Positions 52,364 to 61,062 of a stretch of 64,000 bases of DNA are shown piece by piece; the stretch's first letter is position 1; each line of letters begins with the position of its first letter. The translations under genes were made by a program, and so were the position numbers. The notes beneath the pieces are model-generated. The model saw only the letters and a list, made by a program, of their open reading frames with translations. It searched no databases and was not told where the DNA came from. The DNA lies in NCBI RefSeq assembly GCF_009755605.1, contig NZ_WPNZ01000029.1, positions 62,001-126,000 of the forward strand, given 5' to 3'. The DNA comes from Streptomyces typhae. GTDB lineage: Bacteria; Actinomycetota; Actinomycetes; Streptomycetales; Streptomycetaceae.

Positions 52364-52443
52364 GGGGCACCTCCGTGGGGGGGAAGCGAGGGGAGGAGGG
52401 AAGCGAGGCGGTGGCGCGGACTGGCTCGGTTCGCCGGGGGTCG

Positions 52444-52459
52444 CTGAGAGCGCTCTCAG
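52444..52459. promoter_or_regulatory. LacI-type operator upstream of the GH16 gene
   Basis: CTGAGAGCGCTCTCAG is a perfect 16-bp palindrome. It differs from the known CebR site TGGGAGCGCTCCCA at only two symmetrical positions. It likely makes the glucanase inducible by oligosaccharides through a LacI-family repressor not in the window. Confidence 0.82.
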
Positions 52460-52555
52460 AGTTTTGTAGTTGTGGACGGGGACGCCGTCAATGGCCGTGC
52501 ACCGTCCAGTTCCCGAACCGGGGCGACCGCCCACGGGCTCCGCCCGCCCCGGCGC

Positions 52556-53098
52556 CTACCGCGTGCGAGCCTCCGCGGACGCCGCTCCGGGCCCTGTCTC
52601 GCGTTCCGCCCCGGGCCGTCCGACCAGGCGGGCGATCGCGGGCAGCGGGAACAGCAGCAGCGCCAGGTTCGGCAGCCACCAGGTCGGGGACCAGTCGCCG
52701 CGCAGTGCCCAGAAGACCACGGCCTGGAGCCCGGCCGTGCTGGTGAGAGTGAGGGAGACGAGCATCAGGGGGCGCCACGCCACGCGTGCGGTGGCGGCGG
52801 GGCGGCCGGAGCGGGCCGCGCGGAGCAGGAAGAGAGAGGCGAGCCCCGTGGCGCTCGCGGCGATGTCCAGCGGCAGGAACGAGTAGTTCCAGTCGCTCAT
52901 CACCGGGTCGCCGTAGTCCTTGTACGCGTACTCGGCGGGGATGAGCGCGAGCAGCGCGGCGCTCCAGTACGCCAGGAAGCCGAGGTCGGTGACGAGCATG
53001 GCGACCTTGACGGCGGTGAAGCCGGGCGTGGCGGGCCCGGCGTCGGCCCCGGAGGCGGGCCCCGGGCCGGGCGGGCAGCCGGGAACGGTGGTACGCAT
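52556..53098 (-). CDS. YvaD-like small membrane protein (DUF5360)
   Basis: 180 residues, ATG overlapping the SMR stop. Four hydrophobic helices (about 28-50, 75-95, 105-122, 130-150) with conserved acidic/aromatic surface (DYGDPVMSDWNYSFLPLDI, RGDWSPTWWLPNLALLLFPLPAI). It has the B. subtilis YvaD (DUF5360) pattern, found beside an SMR pump and a TetR gene as here. Role unknown; perhaps a partner of the pump. Confidence 0.82.
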   Translation of the reverse strand: MRTTVPGCPPGPGPASGADAGPATPGFTAVKVAMLVTDLGFLAYWSAALLALIPAEYAYKDYGDPVMSDWNYSFLPLDIAASATGLASLFLLRAARSGRPAATARVAWRPLMLVSLTLTSTAGLQAVVFWALRGDWSPTWWLPNLALLLFPLPAIARLVGRPGAERETGPGAASAEARTR

Positions 53099-53424
53099 CA
53101 GTGCTCCAGTCCGCCGCCGGCGTACATGACCGCCACACCGGCCACGATCAGCAGGGCGCCCGCGACGGTGGCCACGCGGACGTTCTCGTCGAACAGGAGC
53201 ATGCCGCCGATCAGCGCGCCGATGGTGCCGAGGCCGGACCACACCGCGTACACCGGACCGACGTCGAGGGTCTTCAGGGCCTGCGCGAGGAGCACGAACG
53301 CGGCGGCGTAGCCGACGACGACCAGGATGCTCGGGCCGAGGCGGGTCAGGCCGTGGGAGGCGCGCAGCGAGAGCGTCGCGGCGATCTCGCTGACGATGGC
53401 GCCGGCGACCAGGAGGATGCCCAT
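53098..53424 (-). CDS. SMR-family small multidrug transporter
   Basis: 108 residues starting MGILLVAGAIVSEIAATLSLRASHGLTR. The conserved Glu in helix 1 (IVSEI, Glu13) is the proton and drug site. LDVGPVYAVWSGLGTIGALIGGMLLFDE is the family signature around helix 3. Four helices in total. It couples by TGATG overlaps to the genes on both sides, giving the order TetR-SMR-DUF5360. Functions as a dimer to export cationic drugs. Confidence 0.95.
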   Translation of the reverse strand: MGILLVAGAIVSEIAATLSLRASHGLTRLGPSILVVVGYAAAFVLLAQALKTLDVGPVYAVWSGLGTIGALIGGMLLFDENVRVATVAGALLIVAGVAVMYAGGGLEH

Positions 53425-54008
53425 CAGAGTTCCCCCTCCCGCCGTGGCTCCGGGCGTGCGGCCGAAGCCGCGGCCGGGTCCGTCCGCTGCTCGGTCAGAT
53501 CGGCGACGAGCCGGCGCAGTTGGCGGTGGTGTTCGCCCTTGGGGTCGGCCAGGCCGAGGAGGCGGGCGGTCCACCAGCCGTCCACGGCCATCCGGACGAG
53601 GGTGGCGACACCGGGCGGCAGACCGTCCCGCTCCAGGCGGTCCTGCCAGGAGCGGTACCGCTCCTGGAGGATGTCGAGCACCTCCGGGCCGTTGGCCGCG
53701 GCGAACAGGGCGATGGGGACCGAGTCGGACGGGACGGCCTCGCCCTCGGGTGCCTCGGCCGGGATGGAGGCGTCGAGCCAGGCGCGGGCGAAGGCGCCGG
53801 GCGGCGCGTCAGGGCCGGGCAGCACCTCCTCGAAGCGCTCCACGAGCCGTTCCACGACGCCCTGTACGAGGGCCCGCCGGGTCGGGAAGTGGTAGAGCAG
53901 GCCGCCCTTGCTCACGCCGGCCTCGGCCGCCACCGCCTCCAGGCGGATGGCGTCGACGCCCTGCTTGACCAGGAGTCTCTCCGCCGCGTTCAGAAGCCGG
54001 TTGCGCAC
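53424..54008 (-). CDS. TetR-family repressor of the SMR operon (YvaF-like)
   Basis: 194 residues from GTG. HTH: LLNAAERLLVKQGVDAIRLEAVAAEAGVSKGGLLYHFPTRRALV. First gene of the TetR-SMR-DUF5360 operon. The perfect palindrome at 54076-54093 sits 68 bases upstream and is its likely operator. The C-terminal ligand domain has an aromatic Trp pair (WWTARLL) that may contact a cationic drug. Same order as the B. subtilis yvaF-E-D genes. Confidence 0.94.
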   Translation of the reverse strand: MRNRLLNAAERLLVKQGVDAIRLEAVAAEAGVSKGGLLYHFPTRRALVQGVVERLVERFEEVLPGPDAPPGAFARAWLDASIPAEAPEGEAVPSDSVPIALFAAANGPEVLDILQERYRSWQDRLERDGLPPGVATLVRMAVDGWWTARLLGLADPKGEHHRQLRRLVADLTEQRTDPAAASAARPEPRREGEL

Positions 54009-54075
54009 GCTTCACACCCATTCCGCGGCCGTCGCCGCTTTCGATCTTCTTTTTGATCTCTGCCGTACGAGTTTC

Positions 54076-54093
54076 CGACCGTCCGGACGGTCG
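54076..54093. promoter_or_regulatory. Operator of the YvaF-like repressor
   Basis: CGACCGTCCGGACGGTCG is a perfect 18-bp palindrome centred about 76 bases before the repressor start. It is the only strong dyad upstream, so it is the likely site. Confidence 0.82.
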
Positions 54094-54257
54094 AATGCAG
54101 GCTAGCATGGCCGACCGCGAGGCTGAGTGACCTTTCTCGGAGGTATCCCAGAGGGCACCCGAGAAGCGGAACGGTTAACTCTGCATTTCTCGTCAACCCC
54201 GCATACGGGGGATTGGTTGACGCTTTCGTCGGCAGTTGTCTAAAGTCACTCCCTGGC

Positions 54258-54277
54258 TGATTCGGATACCCGAATCA
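54258..54277. promoter_or_regulatory. TGATTCGG dyad upstream of the synthase operon
   Basis: TGATTCGG (54258-54265) and CCGAATCA (54270-54277) around ATAC, in the AT-richer part of the gap about 370 bases before the synthase start. It may bind a regulator from outside the window. Confidence 0.5.
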
Positions 54278-54650
54278 CTTGCAGGATTTGATCATCAACC
54301 GGGGGCTGCATGTTTGACTCATCTGAGTATTGACTCTCTGTGTGCACCGGCGGGCGGGCCCGAGGAGCCCGCTGCCGGGGACCTGAAACCGGCCGTGGGC
54401 GTGGAGTGAGCCCAGGTCGAAGGCGTTCGCCGGCAGCACGCGGCCATGGTCGCGCACGCTGCACCGGTTCGCTCACATGCTCCGGATCTTTCCGTGAACG
54501 GCACCCACCCGGCACCGGGTGACGCCTGTGCCGCCCGTTCCCAGTGGAATCCGAGAGCATGCAATGTCCTGCGCGTCTCCCTGAATCCCGGGCTGCTCCG
54601 GCATGCCCTTTTGCGTCCGGGAGAGCGCCTGAATACGCAGAGGGAAATAC

Positions 54651-55871
54651 ATGTTCAACGCATCCGATTCGCGCGATCTCTTTTCCCGGTTCGCGGGCTA
54701 TACCGCGGCATCCGACCTGATGAAGGCCGGCCTCTACCCCTACTTCCTGCCCCTGGCCGGGCAGGAGGGCGCGACCGTACGCAGGAGCGGCCGGGATCTG
54801 ATCATGTGCGGATCGAACAACTACCTCGGCCTGACCGCGGACCCGCGCGTCCACGCCGCGGCGCGGGCCGCCCTCGACCGGTACGGCAGTTCGAGCACCG
54901 GCTCCCGATTCCTGAACGGCAACACCGATCTGCACGAGGAGCTGGAGGCCGAGCTGGCCGACTTCCTCGGCAAGCCCGCCGCCCTGGTCCTCTCCACCGG
55001 CTACCAGGCCAACCTCGGCGCCCTCGCCGGACTGCTCACGCCCCGCGACTACGCCGTCGTCGACCGGGACGCGCACGCCTCCCTCGTCGACGGCTGCCGG
55101 CTCAGCGGCGCGAAGGTGCGGCGGTTCGCGCACAACGACGCGGAGAGCTTGCGGCGGACGCTGGAGCAACTGCCCGACGACGCCGCCCGGTTGGTGATCG
55201 TCGACGGCGTCTACTCCATGGAGGGGGACATCTGCGACCTTCCGGCCGTCACCGCGGTGTGCGCGCAGTACGGCGCGCGGCTCCTCGTGGACGACGCGCA
55301 CGGGCTCGGCGTGCTCGCCGGGGGGCGCGGCACCGCCGCGCACTTCGGGCTCACCGACCAGGTCGACCTGATCACCGTCACCTTCAGCAAGTCACTCGCC
55401 TCGCTCGGCGGCGCGGTCGCGGGCAGCGAGGAGGCCATCCACTACCTCAAGCACAAGGCCCGCAGCCTGATGTTCAGCGCGTCCATGACGCCGGCGAGCA
55501 CGGCGGCGGCGCTCACCGCGCTGCGCATCCTGCGCGCGGAGCCGCACCTCGCGCACGAGGTGCGGGCCAAGGCCGACCGCGTACGGCGCGGGCTCGCCGA
55601 AGCCGGGGTCGGCACCGGTGAGAGCAGTACGCCGATCATTCCCGTGCCGGTGCCCGACGCGGTCGGCACGCTCGCCGTCTGGGAGCGGCTGATCCGCGCG
55701 GGCGTCTACGTCAACCCGGTGCTGCCGCCCGCCGCGTCGCCGCGGCTTCGCACCAGCTACATGGCCACGCACACCGACGACCAGCTCGACCGGGTCGTCG
55801 AGGTACTCGCCGCGGAACCGGAGCTGAGGCTCGCCGCGGACCACGTCGGGACGTCGGTGAGGGTCGCGTGA
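54651..55871 (+). CDS. Alpha-oxoamine synthase, serine palmitoyltransferase-like
   Basis: 406 residues, PLP-dependent. N-terminal AGLYPYFLPLAGQEGATV and SNNYLGLT, YGSSSTGSRFLNGNTDLHEELEAELADFLGK match the SPT/KBL/AONS family. His142 (DRDAHASLVDG) stacks on PLP, Asp214 and His217 are in VDDAHGLG, and Lys247 (TFSKSLASLGG) binds PLP. GLYPYF is typical of SPT-like members. It condenses an acyl-CoA with an amino acid, giving an alpha-aminoketone. No acyl-CoA ligase or BioF-related biotin genes are beside it, so it is not an ordinary BioF. First gene of the five-gene operon. Confidence 0.94.
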   Translation: MFNASDSRDLFSRFAGYTAASDLMKAGLYPYFLPLAGQEGATVRRSGRDLIMCGSNNYLGLTADPRVHAAARAALDRYGSSSTGSRFLNGNTDLHEELEAELADFLGKPAALVLSTGYQANLGALAGLLTPRDYAVVDRDAHASLVDGCRLSGAKVRRFAHNDAESLRRTLEQLPDDAARLVIVDGVYSMEGDICDLPAVTAVCAQYGARLLVDDAHGLGVLAGGRGTAAHFGLTDQVDLITVTFSKSLASLGGAVAGSEEAIHYLKHKARSLMFSASMTPASTAAALTALRILRAEPHLAHEVRAKADRVRRGLAEAGVGTGESSTPIIPVPVPDAVGTLAVWERLIRAGVYVNPVLPPAASPRLRTSYMATHTDDQLDRVVEVLAAEPELRLAADHVGTSVRVA

Positions 55872-57265
55872 CCTGGCAGTCCCGACCCGCTCCGGTGCCT
55901 GCCCCGGTGCCCGCCCAGGTGCCCGCCCCGGTGTCCGCCCGGGTGCCTGCCCAGGTGCCCGCCCTGGTGTCCGCCGCCGGGGCGGCCGGGGTGTCCGTCG
56001 CGGCCTGTCTGGATCCGGCGGGCGGTCCGGGTGTGCCCCGGCTGACCCTGCTCGCCTGGGCTCTGGCGCTCGCCGCGGGCGCGCTCTTCGCCCGCCGCGG
56101 GCCGCGGGCCGGTGACGACTCCCGGCCCGCGGTCGCCACCGCACTGCTCGCCCTCGGTACGGCACTGCTGTGCACCGGGGCCGGGGGAGTGGCGGCGGTG
56201 GCGGTGGGGGCACTGTGCGTCTGCGCGTGGTCCGCCGGGTTCACCGCGGCGCGCACTCTGCCTTTGGCTGGGGGTGTACGCCTTCCGGCGGGGGGTGCGC
56301 GTCTCCCGGCTGGGGGTGCAGGCCTTTCGGCGGGGGGAGCACGCCCCCCGGCTGGGGCTGCACGCCTCCCGGCAGGGAGCACACTCCGCCGATCACGGGC
56401 CACACACCGCCCGCCCGACCCGCCCTCCGCCTCCGCGTCGACTCCACCTGTGCCGCGCGCGGGGTCGGCGTCGTCTGCGGAGCAGGTGGAGTCGGCGCCC
56501 TCTGCGGCGGACGCGGGTGAGGGGTCGGCGGCGTCTGCGCCGTCCGCTGGGTTGGTGTCGCCTGTGGCGGGTGCGGAGTTGGCGTCGTCTGCGTCGCCCG
56601 CCGGGTTGGTGTCGCCTGCGGCGGGTGCGGAGGCGACGCTACCTGCGTTGCCCGCTGGGGCGGTGGCGCCTGCGGCCGGTGTGGAGTCGGCGCCGCCTGC
56701 GCCGCCCGCAGGGACGCTGCCGTCCGAAGGGAAGCCGCTACCCGCAGGGGCGCCGCCGCACGCGGGGTCGGCGCTATCTGCGTCGCCCGCCGGGTTGGTG
56801 TCGCCTGTGGCGGGTGCGGAGTCGGCGCCGTCCGCCGGGTTGGTGTCGCCTGTGGCGGGTGCGGAGTCGGCGTCATCTGCGTCGCCCGCCGGGGCGGTGT
56901 CGCCTGCGGCGGGCGCGGAGTTGGCGTCATCTGCGTCGCCCGCTGGGGCGGTGTCGCCTGTGGCGGGTGCGGAGTCGGCGTCATCTGCGTCGCCCGCTGG
57001 GGCGGTGTCGCCTGTGGCGGGCGCGGAGCCGGCGCCGCCTGCGCCGCCCGCAGGGACGCCGCCGCCCGCAGGGACGGCACCACCCGCCCCCGCCACCCCA
57101 ACCGTCCTCGCAGCGCTCGCCGCCACCCTCGTGCTGGCCGTCGGGTGTCTCGTCGCCGTCCACTGGCTGCCGCAGGCCCGCGGCGCGGCGGGGGCGGTGG
57201 CCTGTGCGGGCGGTCTCTTGTATCTGGCCCGCGCGGCACGCCCGCCGGCGCCCACCACCCGCTGA
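55868..57265 (+). CDS. Repeat-expanded membrane protein of the synthase operon
   Basis: 465 residues, GTGA overlap with the synthase. An N-terminal PAPVPAQV-type Pro/Val/Ala repeat leads to two or three hydrophobic helices (about 57-75, 85-105, 108-125). A long Ala/Ser/Pro/Gly-rich region with SPAGLVSPVAGAESA-type repeats (about 215-395) follows, and two C-terminal helices (about 410-455). In DNA, the repeats run 56517-57070. Composition could reflect a membrane protein interrupted by a disordered insert. Its exact frame is supported by coupling. Function unknown. Confidence 0.75.
   Translation: MTWQSRPAPVPAPVPAQVPAPVSARVPAQVPALVSAAGAAGVSVAACLDPAGGPGVPRLTLLAWALALAAGALFARRGPRAGDDSRPAVATALLALGTALLCTGAGGVAAVAVGALCVCAWSAGFTAARTLPLAGGVRLPAGGARLPAGGAGLSAGGARPPAGAARLPAGSTLRRSRATHRPPDPPSASASTPPVPRAGSASSAEQVESAPSAADAGEGSAASAPSAGLVSPVAGAELASSASPAGLVSPAAGAEATLPALPAGAVAPAAGVESAPPAPPAGTLPSEGKPLPAGAPPHAGSALSASPAGLVSPVAGAESAPSAGLVSPVAGAESASSASPAGAVSPAAGAELASSASPAGAVSPVAGAESASSASPAGAVSPVAGAEPAPPAPPAGTPPPAGTAPPAPATPTVLAALAATLVLAVGCLVAVHWLPQARGAAGAVACAGGLLYLARAARPPAPTTR
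56517..57070 (+). repeat. Coding minisatellite inside the repeat-expanded gene
   Basis: GGTGTCGCCTGTGGCGGGTG-type units recur through the stretch at about 45-60 bp periods and encode SPAGLVSPVAGAES and SPAGAVSPVAGAE variants. Lengths stay in multiples of three, so the frame is kept, as expected when selection preserves the reading frame. Copy number likely varies between strains. Confidence 0.88.
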
Positions 57266-57550
57266 GGCAGGACTCATGGCCCACCCACCAGCACAACCAC
57301 CGAGCGGACCGCCCGTCCGCACCCCCGCGGAGCGGCCCGACCATCCACGCGTCCGCGGGGCGGCGGCGCGCCCCCCGAGCGGTCGCGCGAAGGCCCGGCC
57401 GTCCGCACACCCGCGGCGCGGCGCAGCCACCCGCACGTCCGCGGCGAGGCGTCACCGCCCGCCCACCGGGCCCAGGTGCGCGGCACACGCGCCGCCGTGC
57501 ACCTGCGCCCCGCCCACACCCACCAGCCACCCTCTCCGAAGGAGCCCCTC
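57266..57550. other. 285-bp gap in the synthase operon
   Basis: Between the repeat gene and the methyltransferase. An ATG at 57276 opens a 106-codon Pro/Arg/Ala-rich frame that overlaps the methyltransferase start. Its composition is typical of a non-coding GC-rich run, and no known domain is seen, though GAGGCAGGA upstream could be a ribosome site. Left uncalled. Confidence 0.5.
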
Positions 57551-58489
57551 ATGTCCCGCATACGTCTCGCCGCCCGCGCCCTGCGCCTCACGCTGAACCG
57601 GTCGCACGCCGACCCCATCGCGGACTACGACGCGGCCAGTTCCGACTACGACACGTTCTTCAGCCCGGTCATGGGCGGGCACTCCACCACGGCCCTCGGC
57701 GAGGTGCCGATCGCACGCGGGGACCGGGTCGTGGAGCTGGCCTGCGGAACCGGGCATCTGACGGCCGAGATCATCCGGCGGCTCGACGGGCGGGGCAGCG
57801 TACGGGCCGTGGACAAGTCGCCGGGCATGCTGGACGTCGCCCGGCGGAAGGTCGAGGCCCTGACGGCGGACGCGCCGGGCGTGGACGTCGAGCTGTCCGT
57901 GGGCGACATGGACACCTTCATCCGCGCGCAGGCCGACCAGAGCGCCGACCTGGTCGTCGTGGGCTGGGCCATCTGCTACACGAAGCCGGCCCGGCTGCTC
58001 GCGGAGATCGTACGGGTGCTGCGCCCCGGCGGCCGGGTCATGGTCATCGAGACCAGGGCCGACGCCCACCAGGCCCTCACCCAGGGCCTGGAGAAGGTGT
58101 TCGCCGACGACCCCTCCCTGCTCACCAGCCTCATCAGGGTGGCCCTGCCGAAGAACGCGGCGGCGGTCGCCCGCTGGTTCACCAAGGCGGGCCTGACCGT
58201 CACCGGGCAGCGCGACGGCGCCCAGACCATCCCGGCGGACACCCCCGCCGCCGTCCTGGAGTGGGTGCAGCGCTCCGGCGCCGCGGCGGGCTTCAAGACG
58301 GCCGTGGACAACGGCAGGGAGCAGCTCGTCCTCGACCGCGTGGAGGACGGTCTCGCCGAACTCCTGCGACGCGACGGCACGTTGGAGATCCAGCACACCT
58401 TCGTGGTGGTCACCGGCGCCAGGCCCGCCGCGTCCCACGCCCGCACCGGCTCCCGCACCGGCACCGGCAAGGAGGCCGGCGTCGCATGA
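57551..58489 (+). CDS. SAM-dependent methyltransferase, class I
   Basis: 312 residues from ATG with a GAAGGAG site. Motif I is VVELACGTGHLTAEI (SAM Gly loop), post-I VRAVDKSPGMLDVARRKV, motif II region DLVVVGWAICYTKPARLLAEIVRVLRPGGRVMVIETR. The YDTFFSPVMGGH start is like the UbiE/COQ5 group. Substrate not given; in the operon it could methylate the amine or oxygen of the synthase product. Its stop overlaps the MMPL start by ATGA. Confidence 0.93.
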   Translation: MSRIRLAARALRLTLNRSHADPIADYDAASSDYDTFFSPVMGGHSTTALGEVPIARGDRVVELACGTGHLTAEIIRRLDGRGSVRAVDKSPGMLDVARRKVEALTADAPGVDVELSVGDMDTFIRAQADQSADLVVVGWAICYTKPARLLAEIVRVLRPGGRVMVIETRADAHQALTQGLEKVFADDPSLLTSLIRVALPKNAAAVARWFTKAGLTVTGQRDGAQTIPADTPAAVLEWVQRSGAAAGFKTAVDNGREQLVLDRVEDGLAELLRRDGTLEIQHTFVVVTGARPAASHARTGSRTGTGKEAGVA

Positions 58490-61062
58490 CGAACCCCACC
58501 CGGTCCGCGGGCCCGCCCGCGCCGCCGACACCGCCGGACGACGGAACCAGGGTGCCGCCGGGCCCGGCCCGCGGCGCGGTCCAGCGGGTCCTGCACCGCT
58601 TCGCCGAACGCCTGGCCCGACGGCCCAAGACCGTCATCCTGGCATGGGCGGTGATCATCGCGCTGTGCACGCCCTACGCCCTCGGCCTCGACTCGGTCCT
58701 CACCGACCAGGGCGCGTCCAAGGTCGTCCCCGGCACCAGCAGCGCCCGCGCCGACGAGCTGACGAAGAAGGCCTTCCCGCACCGCTCGGAGCGCGAGGTC
58801 ACCGTCGTCGTCGAGGCACCCGACGTACGCGGCGCGCAGGCGCGGACGCTGTTCGCGGACCTTGACGCGCGGATCGCGAAGCTCCGGAGCGACGGCGAGG
58901 TCGAGCGCACCTCGTCCGCGTACACGCTGTACCGCGACGCGAGCGCCGCCTTCCTCACCGGCGTCCGCGACCGGGCCCGCGCGGCGGCCGGCGACCCCGC
59001 GGGGCGGCGCGCCTTCGTGGACCGCGAGGTGGCCGGGGGCCGCGTCCCCGCCGCCCTCGCCGGGCCCGCCCGCGAGGCCGCCACCGCGCCCGGCGCCCGG
59101 GACGTGACCCGGATCGCGGGCACCTTCGCGGCGCAGGCCGACTGGCGCGCCTTCCCGCTGCCGGTGCCGGGCGACGCCGTGTCCCGGCTCGTCGCCGACG
59201 ACGGGAGGACGGCCCTCGCCTCCGTCAGCTACACCGACAAGGCGGGCGCCGACCCCGACGTGGAGTGGCTGCGCGACACCGCCCGCGCCCTGCTCGCCGA
59301 CACCGGCCTCGGCAAGGACGCCCAGGTGCACGTCACCGGCGAGCTGGCGCTCATCCACGACACGTACGAGAAGGCGGAGGCCGACAACGCGCTGATGGAG
59401 TCGGTGGCGTACGTCATCATCTTCGTCATCCTGCTGGTGTTCTTCCGCGCCCTGGTGCCCGCGATCCTCACGCTCGCCGTCATCGGCCTGTCCATGAACG
59501 TCAGCCAGGCCGCCCTGCACCTGCTCGGCGAACAGGTGACGCTCACTCAGTTCACCGTCACCATCATGACGTTCGTGATGCTGGGCGCGGGCGTCGACTA
59601 CAGCATGCTGCTGTCCTCGCGCTACCGGCAGGAGCGCCTCGCGGGCCGCGAGCCGCGCGAGGCCGCCGTGCACGCCACCGTGCACGCGGGCGAGAGCATG
59701 CTGCTCGCCGCCGTGGCGGTCGCCCTGGCCTTCGGCGCGACGCTCCTCTCGCCGGTGGACTGGATCCCGCCGCTCGGCTACGGCGGACTCCTCGGCATCC
59801 CCATCGTGCTCGCCGCCGCCCTCACCCTCACGCCCTGTCTGCTCGTCCTGCTCGGCGACCGCTTCTTCGCCCTCGGCCGGGACCCGCTGTCCGACCTGGA
59901 GCACCGGGGCGCGATGGGCAGGCACCTGCGCCGCACCGCGGAGTTCGCGCGCCGCCGCAAGATGTGGATCGTGGTGGCGTTCCTCGCCGCGACCGTCCCC
60001 TTCGCGCTGCTCGTCGCCGGGAACCGCTCGACGTCCGACCCGGTCGCGCTCAGCCCGGCCACCGACTCCCGCGACGGCTTCGAGACCGTCGCGCGCCAGT
60101 GGGGCGACGCGGCCGTCATGCCGACGATCGCCGTCGGCCGCGCGGACCCCGGCGTCGTACGGGACGGGAGGCTGACCGACGCCGGACGCGAGAAGGTGGC
60201 CCGGCTCACCGAACGCGTCGCCGCCGTCCCGGGCGTCGCGTCCGTGGACTCCGCCACCCACCCCTTCGGCAAGCCGTGGTCGCAGCAGCAGCTCGCCGAG
60301 GGCGGCACCCTGCTCGACGACTACGTGGCCCGCGACGGCACCCTGCGCTTCGTCGTCGCCCTCGACGACGACCCGTACTCGAAGGACGCCGCCGCCACCG
60401 TCACCCGCGTCGAACGCGTCGTGGACCAGCGGGCGGACGGCGTGGCCGCCCTGGAGATCGGCGGCACCACCCAGGTCGACCGGCAGTACGGCGACGCGCT
60501 CAGCTCCAGCTTCTGGCAGATGGTCGTGCTCGTCAGCGTCGGCGTCTTCGTCATGCTCGTGATCACGCTGCGCTCGCTGTTCGTCCCGCTGCGCCTGATC
60601 GCCACCATCATGCTCAGCAACGTCTGGGCCGTCGGACTGACCGTGCTGATCTTCCACCACTGGCGCGGCGAGGCGATCATCGACGATCTGCCGATCTTCC
60701 TCACCGTCCTGATGATGGGGCTCGGCATGGACTACGAGATCTTCCTCGTCACCCGCGTCCGCGACCTGCTGCGCGGCGGCCTCTCCCAGGAGGAGGCCAC
60801 CCTGCGGGCCGTCGTCGACACCGGCCGCGTCATCAACGCGGCGGGCCTGGTGATGGCGGGCAGCCTCGGCACGATGGCGCTGTCGTCCACGCTGATGCTC
60901 CAGGAGTACGGTGCCGGGCTCGGCCTCGCCGTGCTGCTCGACGCGACCGTCATCCGCATGCTGTTCGTCCCGGCCACCCTGCTGCTCCTGCGCAAGTACA
61001 ACTGGTGGCTGCCCGGCTTCGGCGTGCGCGGGCGCCGCCTCGACAAGGTGCCCGCGGGGTGA
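58486..61062 (+). CDS. MMPL-family RND-type lipid exporter
   Basis: 858 residues, ATGA overlap. Two halves each with a large periplasmic loop (about 65-275 and 520-665) and helix bundles. The Asp-Tyr proton relay pairs can be seen: GAGVDYSMLLSSRYRQE in the first half and GLGMDYEIFLVTRVRD in the second. MMPL proteins of actinobacteria export lipids or siderophores across the membrane. In this operon it is the natural exit path of the aminoketone or lipid. About 11-12 helices predicted. Confidence 0.95.
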   Translation: MTNPTRSAGPPAPPTPPDDGTRVPPGPARGAVQRVLHRFAERLARRPKTVILAWAVIIALCTPYALGLDSVLTDQGASKVVPGTSSARADELTKKAFPHRSEREVTVVVEAPDVRGAQARTLFADLDARIAKLRSDGEVERTSSAYTLYRDASAAFLTGVRDRARAAAGDPAGRRAFVDREVAGGRVPAALAGPAREAATAPGARDVTRIAGTFAAQADWRAFPLPVPGDAVSRLVADDGRTALASVSYTDKAGADPDVEWLRDTARALLADTGLGKDAQVHVTGELALIHDTYEKAEADNALMESVAYVIIFVILLVFFRALVPAILTLAVIGLSMNVSQAALHLLGEQVTLTQFTVTIMTFVMLGAGVDYSMLLSSRYRQERLAGREPREAAVHATVHAGESMLLAAVAVALAFGATLLSPVDWIPPLGYGGLLGIPIVLAAALTLTPCLLVLLGDRFFALGRDPLSDLEHRGAMGRHLRRTAEFARRRKMWIVVAFLAATVPFALLVAGNRSTSDPVALSPATDSRDGFETVARQWGDAAVMPTIAVGRADPGVVRDGRLTDAGREKVARLTERVAAVPGVASVDSATHPFGKPWSQQQLAEGGTLLDDYVARDGTLRFVVALDDDPYSKDAAATVTRVERVVDQRADGVAALEIGGTTQVDRQYGDALSSSFWQMVVLVSVGVFVMLVITLRSLFVPLRLIATIMLSNVWAVGLTVLIFHHWRGEAIIDDLPIFLTVLMMGLGMDYEIFLVTRVRDLLRGGLSQEEATLRAVVDTGRVINAAGLVMAGSLGTMALSSTLMLQEYGAGLGLAVLLDATVIRMLFVPATLLLLRKYNWWLPGFGVRGRRLDKVPAG

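Larger units (their letters stand above)
54009..54650. other. 642-bp intergenic region before the oxoamine synthase
   Basis: Divergent promoters for the SMR operon and the synthase operon. It contains palindromes at 54076-54093 and 54258-54277 and a less GC-rich stretch (54180-54330) than the flanking genes, with TTGACT and TTGACG motifs. No gene supported. Confidence 0.65.

Noticed and set aside
54651..55871. Biotin synthesis gene bioF
   Set aside because: No bioA, bioB or bioD neighbours and the N-terminus with GLYPYF fits SPT-like enzymes better.
57276..57596. 106-codon Pro/Arg/Ala-rich frame in the synthase operon gap
   Set aside because: Overlaps the methyltransferase start, has no known domain, and composition fits non-coding DNA; weak ribosome site only.
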